Part shown: in pieces, positions 52,517 through 59,433 of the stretch
Layout: every line of letters starts with the position of its first letter
Numbering within the stretch: position 1 is the first letter of the stretch
DNA from: Parabacteroides sp. PF5-9
GTDB lineage: Bacteria > Bacteroidota > Bacteroidia > Bacteroidales > Tannerellaceae
Length of the DNA: 64,000 nt
Assembly (NCBI RefSeq): GCF_029893105.1
Contig: NZ_JARXWG010000006.1
Location: 62,001-126,000, forward strand
Reading direction: 5' to 3'
Notes under the pieces: generated by a model
Databases searched by the model: none
Seen by the model: the letters and a program-made list of their open reading frames with translations, nothing else
Told to the model about the DNA's origin: nothing
Program-made: the position numbers and the translations under genes

Positions 52517-54918
52517 AGCAAACAACAGTATTAGGAAAAGTAAGTATAAGCCCACGGGGCAAATACGACGAAGATACCCCTTACGAGTGGTTGGATTGTA
52601 TTACCTATATGGGTAGCTCCTTCCTTGTCCTCGCTCCCTTTAAAGGGATAGCCCCCACGGGTGACGGTGTTATAACCATGCTTTTAGCAAGGGCGGGAAA
52701 AGATTTTAAGTTTGAAGATTTTACGGCCGAACAGTTGTTAAAGATAAAAGGCGACAAAGGGGAAACCGGAAAGGGTTTAACCGTAAAGGCTTTTTATCCT
52801 ACGGTTGCAGCCTTACGGGCGGCTGTTCCCAACCCGGAGGCCGGAGACGCTTACGGTGTCGGTTTTGCCGCTCCTTATGATATTCACATATACGACGGCG
52901 ACGCCGGCGACTGGGTAAATAACGAAAAGCTACAAGGTGCAAAGGGGGATAAGGGAGATTCCGCGTATGTGGATTGGCTGAATGAAGGACACGAAGGAGA
53001 CGTAGCCGCTTTTTTGGATTGGCTACGGGGTACAGACGCCAGCATTTCCGTAAAAGTGGATACTCCTACAGATTACCGGCTGGAGATTGCAAACGGCGAA
53101 GAAAAGGTAACAACCCCCAATCTTAAAGGCCAGAACGGGCGGGATTGGGAGTGTCCAACATTGGACGACGCCCCGACGGAGGAAACGCTATTCTTTAAAA
53201 TGGACGACCAAAATATCCCCTTTAAAATCGGCCAGCAAGCCCGCGTGTTTGATGCAGAGGAGGAGGATTATGTTTTTCACCAGTTATATGATGTTACGGC
53301 AGAAAACAAAGCCGTTTGGAAGGTTGCCGGAAGCGGCGGAGCTCTTAAAGGTGAAAAGCTGGTTGTTACAGTCGAAAGTAACCAGCCGCACCCCGATCAG
53401 GCGCTCGTCGGCGTTAAAGCCCGCGTGTCCTATGGTGACGACCAAAAGACATTAACGTGGGAGGGCGAGGAACTCATGGCCGATATACCGATGAATATGA
53501 CTTACAAGGTTGATGTTTCGGATGTTGCCGGCTATAAAACTCCGCCAGCGGAGGAGCTAATCGCCCTTGTTGGCAACACCCGTAATTTGTCGTTTAAGTA
53601 TTACAGTGAGTATGTAACTATAAATATATCGGCAGACGACACCACCAGCGTAGAAGGCCAGACGGTCAAGGTTGAAAACGTAGATACCGACGAAACAATA
53701 CACGAAGGACAAGCCGGTACAGGTATTAAATTACGCATACCCCACGGAACAAAATGCAGGGTGTCTGTTAATGAATACGCGAAATACACCCGCCCGGAAG
53801 ATGTGGAATTTACGGCTGGAGAACAATCCCGCACGGTTGCGCTCATATATGAGCGTATATTAAGCGCTTTTGTTGTTGTAAACGAAGACCTTCCCGACCC
53901 GGAATACGCCAGCGGCGACGTTAACATCGGCATAAATGCGGAAATCCTTTCCAAAATGCGCCGTTGCCTTGTAAAGAAAACCGCCGAAGGCGAAGTCTCA
54001 ATAGCCTATTTAAAGGACGACGATAGTAATTATTACGAAGACGGAACCCCAGCGCTTTTAAATGGTAACGAGGGGGATGTTATGGTTTATAAGCCGGAAT
54101 TTTACTACCGTCTGGAGGAGGTCGAAAATGCAACGTATGGCATTCGTACTTCTCTTTTGGATATGGGAGAGGGTTTTATACATAGTCCGGCGAGTTTAAT
54201 AGGTGCTTATCAATCCGTTAATGTATCCAGTAAAATGTATAGCCGTAGTGGGTCTGCCCCTTCCGGGAGTATTTCTTCAGATACATGGGAGACGTATGCG
54301 AAAAACCGTGGCGGAGGGTATGGGAAAATAGATTATGAACAACATTGCATGATTATGTTATTATTCATTTTAAAATATGGAACCCGCAATTCACAGGCTA
54401 TTTTAGGGGTCGGAGGCGTTAATTATAACGGCGCAAATGGGTCGACAAATTCTTTAGGAAACAGGGATACCGAGAAAACAACCACAACCCATGCAAATTT
54501 TCAGGGCATTGAGGCTGTACACGGGTCGGCTTATGAGTGGGTTGGAGGCGTAGAGATAAATAACTGGGTGTGGAAAATAACAAACCCGGACGGAACAATC
54601 CGCGAGGTGCAGGCGCATAACGCCGGCGGGTGGATAAAAAAAATCGCGGCCGCCCCCGGAACCCCTTTCGACGTTATACCTACGGCAGTCGGAGGAAGCG
54701 AAACGACGTATTATTGTGACTATTACGATACGCAGAGTGGTGTCCGTGTTTTGGCTCGCTCGTGCAGCTCCACGTATACGAATGGCGGTGTTGCGTACAC
54801 GAATGCGAGCAACGCATCGTCGGCTACGAGCGCGTATATCGCCTCTCGTCTCGCTTTCAGAGGCGTTATACGACAAGCGCAAAGCGCCGAAGCGTTTAAA
54901 GCACTACCAGTGCTTTAA
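52513..54918 (+). CDS. DGR-diversified tail fibre / receptor-binding protein
   Basis: 801 residues. N-terminal adaptor, short collagen-like Gly-Asp-Lys stretches (IKGDKGETGKG, GAKGDKGDSAYVDWL), Ig-like beta modules (about 380-460), and a C-terminal formylglycine-enzyme/C-type-lectin-like domain (about 530-801) with VHGSAYEWVGGVEINNWVWK. The variable repeat encodes residues about 744-780; eleven codons that are AAC, AAT or TAC in the template fall at residues 751, 752, 755, 757, 762, 764, 766, 767, 771, 773 and 775, seven of them changed here. The C-terminal RLAFRG matches the fold's conserved end. It should bind the host receptor, with specificity altered by the DGR. Confidence 0.9.
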   Translation: MKQTTVLGKVSISPRGKYDEDTPYEWLDCITYMGSSFLVLAPFKGIAPTGDGVITMLLARAGKDFKFEDFTAEQLLKIKGDKGETGKGLTVKAFYPTVAALRAAVPNPEAGDAYGVGFAAPYDIHIYDGDAGDWVNNEKLQGAKGDKGDSAYVDWLNEGHEGDVAAFLDWLRGTDASISVKVDTPTDYRLEIANGEEKVTTPNLKGQNGRDWECPTLDDAPTEETLFFKMDDQNIPFKIGQQARVFDAEEEDYVFHQLYDVTAENKAVWKVAGSGGALKGEKLVVTVESNQPHPDQALVGVKARVSYGDDQKTLTWEGEELMADIPMNMTYKVDVSDVAGYKTPPAEELIALVGNTRNLSFKYYSEYVTINISADDTTSVEGQTVKVENVDTDETIHEGQAGTGIKLRIPHGTKCRVSVNEYAKYTRPEDVEFTAGEQSRTVALIYERILSAFVVVNEDLPDPEYASGDVNIGINAEILSKMRRCLVKKTAEGEVSIAYLKDDDSNYYEDGTPALLNGNEGDVMVYKPEFYYRLEEVENATYGIRTSLLDMGEGFIHSPASLIGAYQSVNVSSKMYSRSGSAPSGSISSDTWETYAKNRGGGYGKIDYEQHCMIMLLFILKYGTRNSQAILGVGGVNYNGANGSTNSLGNRDTEKTTTTHANFQGIEAVHGSAYEWVGGVEINNWVWKITNPDGTIREVQAHNAGGWIKKIAAAPGTPFDVIPTAVGGSETTYYCDYYDTQSGVRVLARSCSSTYTNGGVAYTNASNASSATSAYIASRLAFRGVIRQAQSAEAFKALPVL
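54744..54852 (+). repeat. DGR variable repeat (VR)
   Basis: 109 bases in the 3' end of the fibre gene, aligned without gaps to the template repeat 323 bases downstream. Eight differences, all opposite template adenines (five to G, two to T, one to C); the other 101 positions, including all 83 non-A positions, are the same. The last bases GCCTCTCGTCTC are an unvaried GC-rich stretch fit to be the IMH (initiation of mutagenic homing) end. Confidence 0.96.
54898..54916 (+). promoter_or_regulatory. stem-loop downstream of VR, possible DGR homing element
   Basis: AAAGCACT-ACC-AGTGCTTT is a perfect 8-base stem with a 3-base loop ending at the fibre gene's stop codon, 45 bases after the VR. In the Bordetella phage DGR, an 8-base hairpin/cruciform downstream of the VR is needed for efficient homing. 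It could also just be a 3' mRNA hairpin. Confidence 0.6.
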
Positions 54919-54923
54919 TTAGT

Positions 54924-54955
54924 ACCGGCTTACGCCGGTCGATTTTGATTTTTTT
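54924..54955 (+). terminator. terminator after the fibre gene
   Basis: ACCGGC-TTAC-GCCGGT (54,924-54,939) followed by CGATTTTGATTTTTTTG. It would end the tail operon before the template RNA. Confidence 0.8.
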
Positions 54956-55000
54956 GAGGTCGGTTTTTAACAAATGGCCAAACGTTCTTTAAAATCTTGC

Positions 55001-55008
55001 TACCTTTA
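55001..55008 (+). promoter_or_regulatory. possible promoter of the template RNA
   Basis: GCTACCTTTACG contains TACCTTTA, one base from TAnnTTTG, placed 59 bases before the TR. It follows the fibre terminator, so the template RNA and reverse transcriptase need a promoter around here. Weak -33. Confidence 0.35.
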
Positions 55009-55066
55009 CGACGTTAAGACAAAGAATTTGAAAAAATGACTTTTGAAACAGGTAGAAATCCCCGTG

Positions 55067-55175
55067 CCGTGTTTTGGCTCGCTCGTACAACTCCACGAAT
55101 ACGAATGGCGGTGTTGCGTACACGAATGCGAACAACGCATCGTCGAATACGAACGCGAATATCGCCTCTCGTCTC
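55067..55175 (+). ncRNA. DGR template repeat (TR) within the template RNA
   Basis: 109-base template with 26 adenines, mostly arranged as AAC, AAT or TAC codons in the frame of the VR, so that A-mutagenesis changes residues without making stop codons. It lies between the fibre terminator and the reverse transcriptase in the same orientation. The template RNA must span this and part of the 162-base spacer to the RT gene. Open frames across it on both strands are by-products. Confidence 0.95.
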
Positions 55176-55337
55176 ATAATCAGAAAGACAAAAAATTGCG
55201 GCTCCGGTTTTGTAACGTGTTACAGGTTCCGACCGCAAGGGGATTAGCCTTGCCGCTTGGCAAAAAAATACTTTTTTATTTCAACTTCCGTATAGTAGGT
55301 AGAAATACTCGAAATATGGATTTAATCTGAAAGCGAC

Positions 55338-56630
55338 ATGAAGCGTCATGGTTTTTTAATTGAAAAAGTGATTGCAGAGGATAATTTGTCGTCTGCTTTC
55401 GACGCGGTTATGAAGAAAAAGAAGCGTAGCCGCACGGTTCGTTACTATCAGAAAAACAGGACAAAGGTATTAAAGCAAATCGCCTATGAAATTGAGAGCG
55501 ATATTTACGAGCCTTCCCGCTACACCTTATTCACTTTACAGGATAGGAAAAAGGAAAGGCAAATAATATCGTTACCTTTTAAGGATAGGATTGCCTTGCA
55601 TGCCGTTATGTCTGTAATGGATGATATTATCGGAAAGTCATTAATCAGGGACACGTATTCCTCTATCAAAAGCCGGGGCATCCATGACGGGTTAAGCCGT
55701 GTAAAAAAAGCCCTTACGGATAGAGACGGTACGGAATACTGTTTAAAGATTGATTTGGAAAAGTATTACCCGTCTATCGACCAAAACGTCCTTATCGAAA
55801 TGCTAAAGGGAAAGATAAAAGATTCCCGGATGTTAAATACGCTCACACGTATTATACGCACATACGATAAAGGGTTGCCTATTGGTTTTCATTCGTCGCA
55901 ATTTTTAGGTAATTTTTATTTATCTTCCCTCGACCACTACATAAAAGGGGCGTTGGGGGTTAAGTATTATTTTCGCTATTGTGACGATATTGTCATTTTA
56001 TCATCTTCAAAGGAGGAACTTCGGGAGATTTTAGGAAAGGTTAGAATTTATGCAGAAAATATTTTACACCTTATGATTAAAGATAATTTTCAGATATTCC
56101 CAGTCGATGCACGAGGGGTTGATTTTTTAGGGTATGTTATCCGGCATGACTACGTCTTAATCCGGAAGCATATAAAGCAAACTGCTGCGAAAAAATTAAG
56201 CCGGGTAAAAAGCAGAAAACGACGTGTTCAAATCGTTGGCGCTTTGTGGGGCTGGGTTAAGCATGCAAATGGTAGGAACTTAGCAAAAAAGTTATTGAAC
56301 ATGAAAGATTTTAAAGAATTAGGGATTACTTACAAGCCGACCGACGGTAAAAAACGGTTCGAGGGCGAACTGGTACGACTCGGTGAACTCCAGAACACGG
56401 AGGTTGTGATACACGACTTTGAGACGGATATTACAACCAAAGAGGGGGAGGGAAGATACGTTGTCCAATTTACATTACCAGACGACGAAGTAAAAAAGAA
56501 GTTTATAACAAATTCGGAAGAAATGAAGAATATTCTCGACCAGATAAGGGCGGGTGATTCACTTCCGTTTAAAACTGTTATTAAACGGGTGTTTTTTGGA
56601 CAAGGAAAAAGTAAGTATGTTTTTTCTTGA
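55338..56630 (+). CDS. DGR reverse transcriptase with C-terminal extra domain
   Basis: 430 residues. RT core (about 30-300): motif 1 RQIISLPFKDRIALHAVM, motif 3 CLKIDLEKYYPSID, motif 4 GLPIGFHSSQFLGN (the GxxxSQ type typical of DGR RTs), motif 5 active site YCDD at 214-217, motif 6 GVDFLGYVI. It copies the template RNA with errors at A. Residues about 325-430 are an additional beta-rich domain (VVIHDFETDITTKEGEGRYV) not part of the RT fold. No Avd gene is found nearby. The start ATG (MKRHGFLIEK) is 162 bases after the TR. Confidence 0.93.
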   Translation: MKRHGFLIEKVIAEDNLSSAFDAVMKKKKRSRTVRYYQKNRTKVLKQIAYEIESDIYEPSRYTLFTLQDRKKERQIISLPFKDRIALHAVMSVMDDIIGKSLIRDTYSSIKSRGIHDGLSRVKKALTDRDGTEYCLKIDLEKYYPSIDQNVLIEMLKGKIKDSRMLNTLTRIIRTYDKGLPIGFHSSQFLGNFYLSSLDHYIKGALGVKYYFRYCDDIVILSSSKEELREILGKVRIYAENILHLMIKDNFQIFPVDARGVDFLGYVIRHDYVLIRKHIKQTAAKKLSRVKSRKRRVQIVGALWGWVKHANGRNLAKKLLNMKDFKELGITYKPTDGKKRFEGELVRLGELQNTEVVIHDFETDITTKEGEGRYVVQFTLPDDEVKKKFITNSEEMKNILDQIRAGDSLPFKTVIKRVFFGQGKSKYVFS

Positions 56631-56639
56631 ATAATTAAA

Positions 56640-57119
56640 ATGAGAATAAAAGGAACAGAAGGCGTAAAGCTGATTGAGTGTATTAACCCACAAAAAAACA
56701 AATGGGTGATTCGTTGGGACGTCCAACCGGAAACGGAGGGCGGAGTCTCATATTATGAGTATGTTTTTCTTAAAAGGCCAACATTGTCTGAGATAAAGGA
56801 TATTATAATTAACTGGATTAATGATAGTATCAAAGTTGAGATAATGGGCGGTTATGTATGGAGGGAAAAGCCCGTATGGCTGTCTCCCGAAAATCAGTTA
56901 AATTATCAGGCTGATTATTTACAAGCCATAACTACCTCTGGGAACTCCCTACCCGTTAAGTGTAAGTTTGGCGCAGATGAAGAACCGATTTTTTTCACCT
57001 TCGAGAGTCTCGAAGATATAACCGACTTTTATAACAGTTATGTTACCTACATTAGAGAGGTGCAAAATAAAGGCTGGGATTTGAAAAAGAATTTCGATTT
57101 TTCACCTTACGACGTTTAG
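56640..57119 (+). CDS. DUF4376-like phage protein
   Basis: 159 residues. Pattern IKGTEGVKLIECINPQKNKW, then WLSPENQLNYQADYLQAI and ITDFYNSYVTYIREVQNKGW is common at the end of tail operons in Bacteroidales phages. Function not established; a fibre-assembly role is possible. Ten bases after the RT gene, so a role in the DGR cannot be excluded. Confidence 0.6.
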   Translation: MRIKGTEGVKLIECINPQKNKWVIRWDVQPETEGGVSYYEYVFLKRPTLSEIKDIIINWINDSIKVEIMGGYVWREKPVWLSPENQLNYQADYLQAITTSGNSLPVKCKFGADEEPIFFTFESLEDITDFYNSYVTYIREVQNKGWDLKKNFDFSPYDV

Positions 57120-57130
57120 GCGTCACCGCT

Positions 57131-57271
57131 GGGGGACGGAGAAAGCCCCCGACTGACATTTTATAAGTATCCTACCACTTATTAAAACGCAACGCATTAC
57201 TGCGACATTGTCGGGGGCTAATACCCTTGCCGTCGCTGTAATGCGTTTTTTTATGCGTAATAAGTGGTAGG
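57131..57271 (+). ncRNA. structured RNA element with nested stems and possible pseudoknot
   Basis: Perfect pairings: CCTACCACTTATT (57,171-57,183) with AATAAGTGGTAGG (57,259-57,271); inside, AACGCATTAC (57,191-57,200) with GTAATGCGTT (57,238-57,247), then GCGAC with GTCGC. The apical loop holds GTCGGGGGC (57,210-57,218), complementary to GCCCCCGAC (57,145-57,153) upstream of the stem. That upstream C-run can alternatively pair with GGGGG at 57,131-57,135. Seven T follow the inner stem (57,246-57,252), so a terminator role is possible. No gene present. Confidence 0.7.
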
Positions 57272-57323
57272 ACTACAAATATAGTACATATTTGTTTACT
57301 TCCATGTATGAATATTTGGAATT

Positions 57324-57578
57324 ATGAAAATATATGAGCTATTGACCTTTAACAGGGAGTTGTTAAAGCGGATACATATTGCCGGAATAAAGCCGGAGGA
57401 TTATAAATATTTAGATTTATTCAATGAGTACGACGCCCGCCTCTCCAGTGGGGAGAAGGTAACCTATATAGTGGCCATCTTGTCCGAAAAGTTTAATATC
57501 TCCGAAAGAAAAGTTTACACTCTGATCGCAAAGTTTAACAATGAGATAGATTGCTGCAATTTCCGTGCAGTGGAATAA
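57324..57578 (+). CDS. small HTH-like phage protein
   Basis: 84 residues. The C-terminal half, KVTYIVAILSEKFNISERKV, then YTLIAKFNN, is like a sigma/HTH helix pair. Placed between the structured RNA and the methylase gene, it could regulate the latter. No family recognised. Confidence 0.55.
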   Translation: MKIYELLTFNRELLKRIHIAGIKPEDYKYLDLFNEYDARLSSGEKVTYIVAILSEKFNISERKVYTLIAKFNNEIDCCNFRAVE

Positions 57579-57621
57579 GGCGCAAACATTCTTTTCTCTG
57601 GGCTTTGTACAGGAACTTTGC

Positions 57622-57646
57622 CCCATAAACTTTATAAATTTATGGG
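57622..57646 (+). promoter_or_regulatory. inverted repeat across the methylase start codon
   Basis: CCCATAAA (57,622-57,629) and TTTATGGG (57,639-57,646) flank nine bases; the second arm contains the ATG at 57,642. In RNA it would hide the start codon, in DNA it could bind a regulator. Confidence 0.45.
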
Positions 57647-58526
57647 AACAGTTAAGAATTTAGAAACAGTACAGGCCAGCGGGAAGGTTTACAAATCGGC
57701 GCCGCTGCCATTTCAAGGGCAAAAACGCTATTTCGTGGCTCCATTTGCGGAAGTGCTGCGGGAGTATGGGAAATCTCACAAGGTAGAACTTATTATCGAC
57801 CTTTTCGGCGGTTCCGGGCTTTTGGCTCACATTGCAAAGTCGACGCTACCTTATTGCCGGGTTATTTATAACGATTACGACGACTACCATGTCCGCCTGT
57901 TGAATATCCAGAAAACAAATCTTTTGCTTTCGGATATTAGAGGTATTTTAACAGGTTGTACGCCAGAGGCGAGGCTGGCGGCCGAAGAAAAGACAAAAGT
58001 TCTCCAGAGAGTCGAGAAGGAGGCCAAAACGGGCTACGTGGACTATATTACCCTTTGCGGTAGTCTGTTGTTTTCCGGGAACTATGTTACAACTTTTGCC
58101 GAGCTCGAAAAGCAAGCGTTATATAACAACGTCAAAAAAGCGGATTACGACGTTAATCCGGGTGATTATCTGGCCGGACTGGAGATTTACAAGACGGATT
58201 ATCTGGAACTTTTCGACAAGTTTAAAGACGTTCCGGGTGTTGTGCTCCTTGTTGACCCACCGTATTTGTCGACAGGTACGAAAACTTACAGATCTAACAA
58301 GTATTGGAAGCTAAAGGACTATTTAAACGTTTTGAGGGTTTTAAAGGATAGTAAGTATGTTTATTTCACGTCCGACAAGAGCTCGCTCATTGAGCTTTGC
58401 GAATGGTTGGAGGAAAATATGGAGTTGAAAAGCCCTTTTTCCGGCGCGAAACTGGAAATTCACACAAACAATATTAATTGGAATGCGAAATATAGCGACA
58501 TGATGCTTTACAAGTTGAGCGCATAA
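57642..58526 (+). CDS. DNA adenine methylase
   Basis: 294 residues from the ATG at 57642 (MGTVKNLETVQASGKVYKSA); an earlier ATG at 57618 is possible. Class alpha-type order: N-terminal PFQGQKRYF (SAM/target region), motif I LIIDLFGGSG, motif IV LVDPPYLS (DPPY, N6-adenine chemistry). No restriction partner is nearby, so it is an orphan methylase, probably shielding phage DNA or timing gene expression, as with mom in Mu (different chemistry). Last gene of the prophage. Confidence 0.88.
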   Translation: MGTVKNLETVQASGKVYKSAPLPFQGQKRYFVAPFAEVLREYGKSHKVELIIDLFGGSGLLAHIAKSTLPYCRVIYNDYDDYHVRLLNIQKTNLLLSDIRGILTGCTPEARLAAEEKTKVLQRVEKEAKTGYVDYITLCGSLLFSGNYVTTFAELEKQALYNNVKKADYDVNPGDYLAGLEIYKTDYLELFDKFKDVPGVVLLVDPPYLSTGTKTYRSNKYWKLKDYLNVLRVLKDSKYVYFTSDKSSLIELCEWLEENMELKSPFSGAKLEIHTNNINWNAKYSDMMLYKLSA

Positions 58527-58655
58527 GCTCGAAACTCATAAGCAAAAAGGATTATTTCGTACTATAAAGATACTGATTTTGTTTGGTTTGGCAAAATATT
58601 TTAGACGAAAAATTGCATAAAAATGAAGAAAAAAAACGACTTTCAAATACCTTTC

Positions 58656-58693
58656 AAACGGCGTTTAAATAGTGTTTGAAAACCGTTTTTTTT
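58656..58693 (+). terminator. terminator near the right end
   Basis: AAACGG (58,656-58,661) and CCGTTT (58,683-58,688) with an inner pairing GTTT/AAAC and a run of eight T. Follows the methylase. Confidence 0.6.
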
Positions 58694-58724
58694 ATGTGCG
58701 TGTGGCTCGAATTTGTATCGTTTC

Positions 58725-58796
58725 GTTTTGGCGATTATTTTTTTAACACTTTAACGAATGGTTTTGGAAAACGTATCTTTTAGTTTTGGCGATTAT
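58725..58796. repeat. two copies of GTTTTGGCGATTAT at the phage right end
   Basis: Exact copies at 58,725-58,738 and 58,783-58,796, 58 bases apart, with a partial copy GTTTTGGAAAAC at 58,761. The reverse complement of the motif resembles ATAATC...AAAAC at the left end (21,080-21,102). Probable transposase-binding sites R1 and R2. Confidence 0.75.
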
Positions 58797-58849
58797 AGGT
58801 CTTATGCAGATAAATAGGCATAGTAATATGGCTACATTAATATTTTTAC

Positions 58850-58857
58850 TATTTTTG
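58850..58857 (+). promoter_or_regulatory. -7 box of the pRiA4b-like gene promoter
   Basis: TATTTTTG matches TAnnTTTG, 22 bases before the ATG at 58879. It is on the host side of the prophage junction. Confidence 0.5.
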
Positions 58858-58878
58858 AACCACAAAAACAATACGATT

Positions 58879-59433
58879 ATGCTGTTTAGATTTCTTATTA
58901 TTTCAGACGAAGTAGATGATTTTATTCGTGAAATAACGATTGATTCGGAAGCCTCTTTTCTTGATCTGCATAACGCTATTCTCGACTCGGTTGAATACAC
59001 CAAAGATCAGATGAGTTCCTTCTTTATATGTGATGATGACTGGGGTAAGCGAGCAGAGATTACTTTGGTGGATATGGGGTCTTCTTCTGAGGAAGATTCA
59101 TATATTATGGAGGATACGCGTCTGGAAGAGTTGTTGGAGGATGAAGAACAGAAGTTATTATATGTATTTGACTACCTGACAGAGCGGGCGTTGTTTATGG
59201 AACTTCGTGAGATAATCCCCGGGGAAAACCTGGCTCAACCGAAGTTAGGTAAATCGATCGGACTGCCTCCTCAACAATTTGTTGCATTCGATGCTCTGGA
59301 TGTGAAAACGACAACTGTAACAGTTGGAGAAGAATTCTACGGAGATTCGGAATACGATCTGGACGAACTGGATGAATCAGGTTTTGAAGGGTTGGGCGAT
59401 AATCTGGAATCGTTTGATGATGACCGTTTCTAA
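58879..59433 (+). CDS. pRiA4b ORF-3 / IS1096 passenger TnpR-like family protein
   Basis: 184 residues from ATG 58879 ([20 protein letters not shown]). An upstream in-frame ATG at 58786 lies in the phage end. N-terminal alpha/beta part with [20 protein letters not shown] and the acidic C-terminus ([20 protein letters not shown]) are typical. Despite its name, this family is a common chromosomal gene next to miaA in Bacteroidales, with unknown function. Its stop overlaps the miaA start (TAATG). Confidence 0.8.
   Translation: MLFRFLIISDEVDDFIREITIDSEASFLDLHNAILDSVEYTKDQMSSFFICDDDWGKRAEITLVDMGSSSEEDSYIMEDTRLEELLEDEEQKLLYVFDYLTERALFMELREIIPGENLAQPKLGKSIGLPPQQFVAFDALDVKTTTVTVGEEFYGDSEYDLDELDESGFEGLGDNLESFDDDRF

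Larger units (their letters stand above)
21074..58807 (+). mobile_element. complete Mu-like (transposable) siphovirus prophage with a DGR
   Basis: About 37.7 kb between priA and the pRiA4b-like gene. Diagnostic content: repressor divergent from a Ner-like gene, MuA-like DDE transposase, MuB-like ATPase, DUF3164, gp27/gp28/gp29/gp30/gp36/gpG-like head genes, long tail genes and a DGR; no tyrosine or serine integrase. The ends are marked by related inverted sequences: ATAATCTCCAATAATCG at 21,080-21,096 on the left and GTTTTGGCGATTAT at 58,783-58,796 on the right. Exact termini are uncertain by about 25 bases on each side: TG/CA ends at 21,074 and 58,807 are possible, but no convincing 5-base target duplication was found. 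All genes but the small lipoprotein are intact, so it could be active. Confidence 0.9.
58527..58878. other. right end of the prophage and host promoter region
   Basis: No gene. Contains the terminator, the paired GTTTTGGCGATTAT sites, the phage/host junction (about 58,797-58,820) and the host promoter TATTTTTG (58,850-58,857) for the pRiA4b-like gene. Confidence 0.75.

Noticed and set aside
55043-55330. Open frame of 95 codons running through the template repeat
   Set aside because: It is a by-product of the low-stop composition of the TR; the minus-strand frames at 54,989-55,238 are as well. The region is template RNA.
56640-57119. Avd accessory protein of the DGR
   Set aside because: 159 residues with mixed beta/alpha pattern and DUF4376-like motifs, not the small basic four-helix Avd type.
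21074-58807. Anti-phage defence island within the prophage
   Set aside because: The methylase has no restriction partner and no toxin-antitoxin, Abi or retron-type genes were recognised; the RT is a DGR RT by motif and context.
58786-58878. N-terminal extension of the pRiA4b-like protein from ATG 58786
   Set aside because: It would start within the phage terminal repeat and run through the host -7 promoter box; family members start at MLFRFLI.
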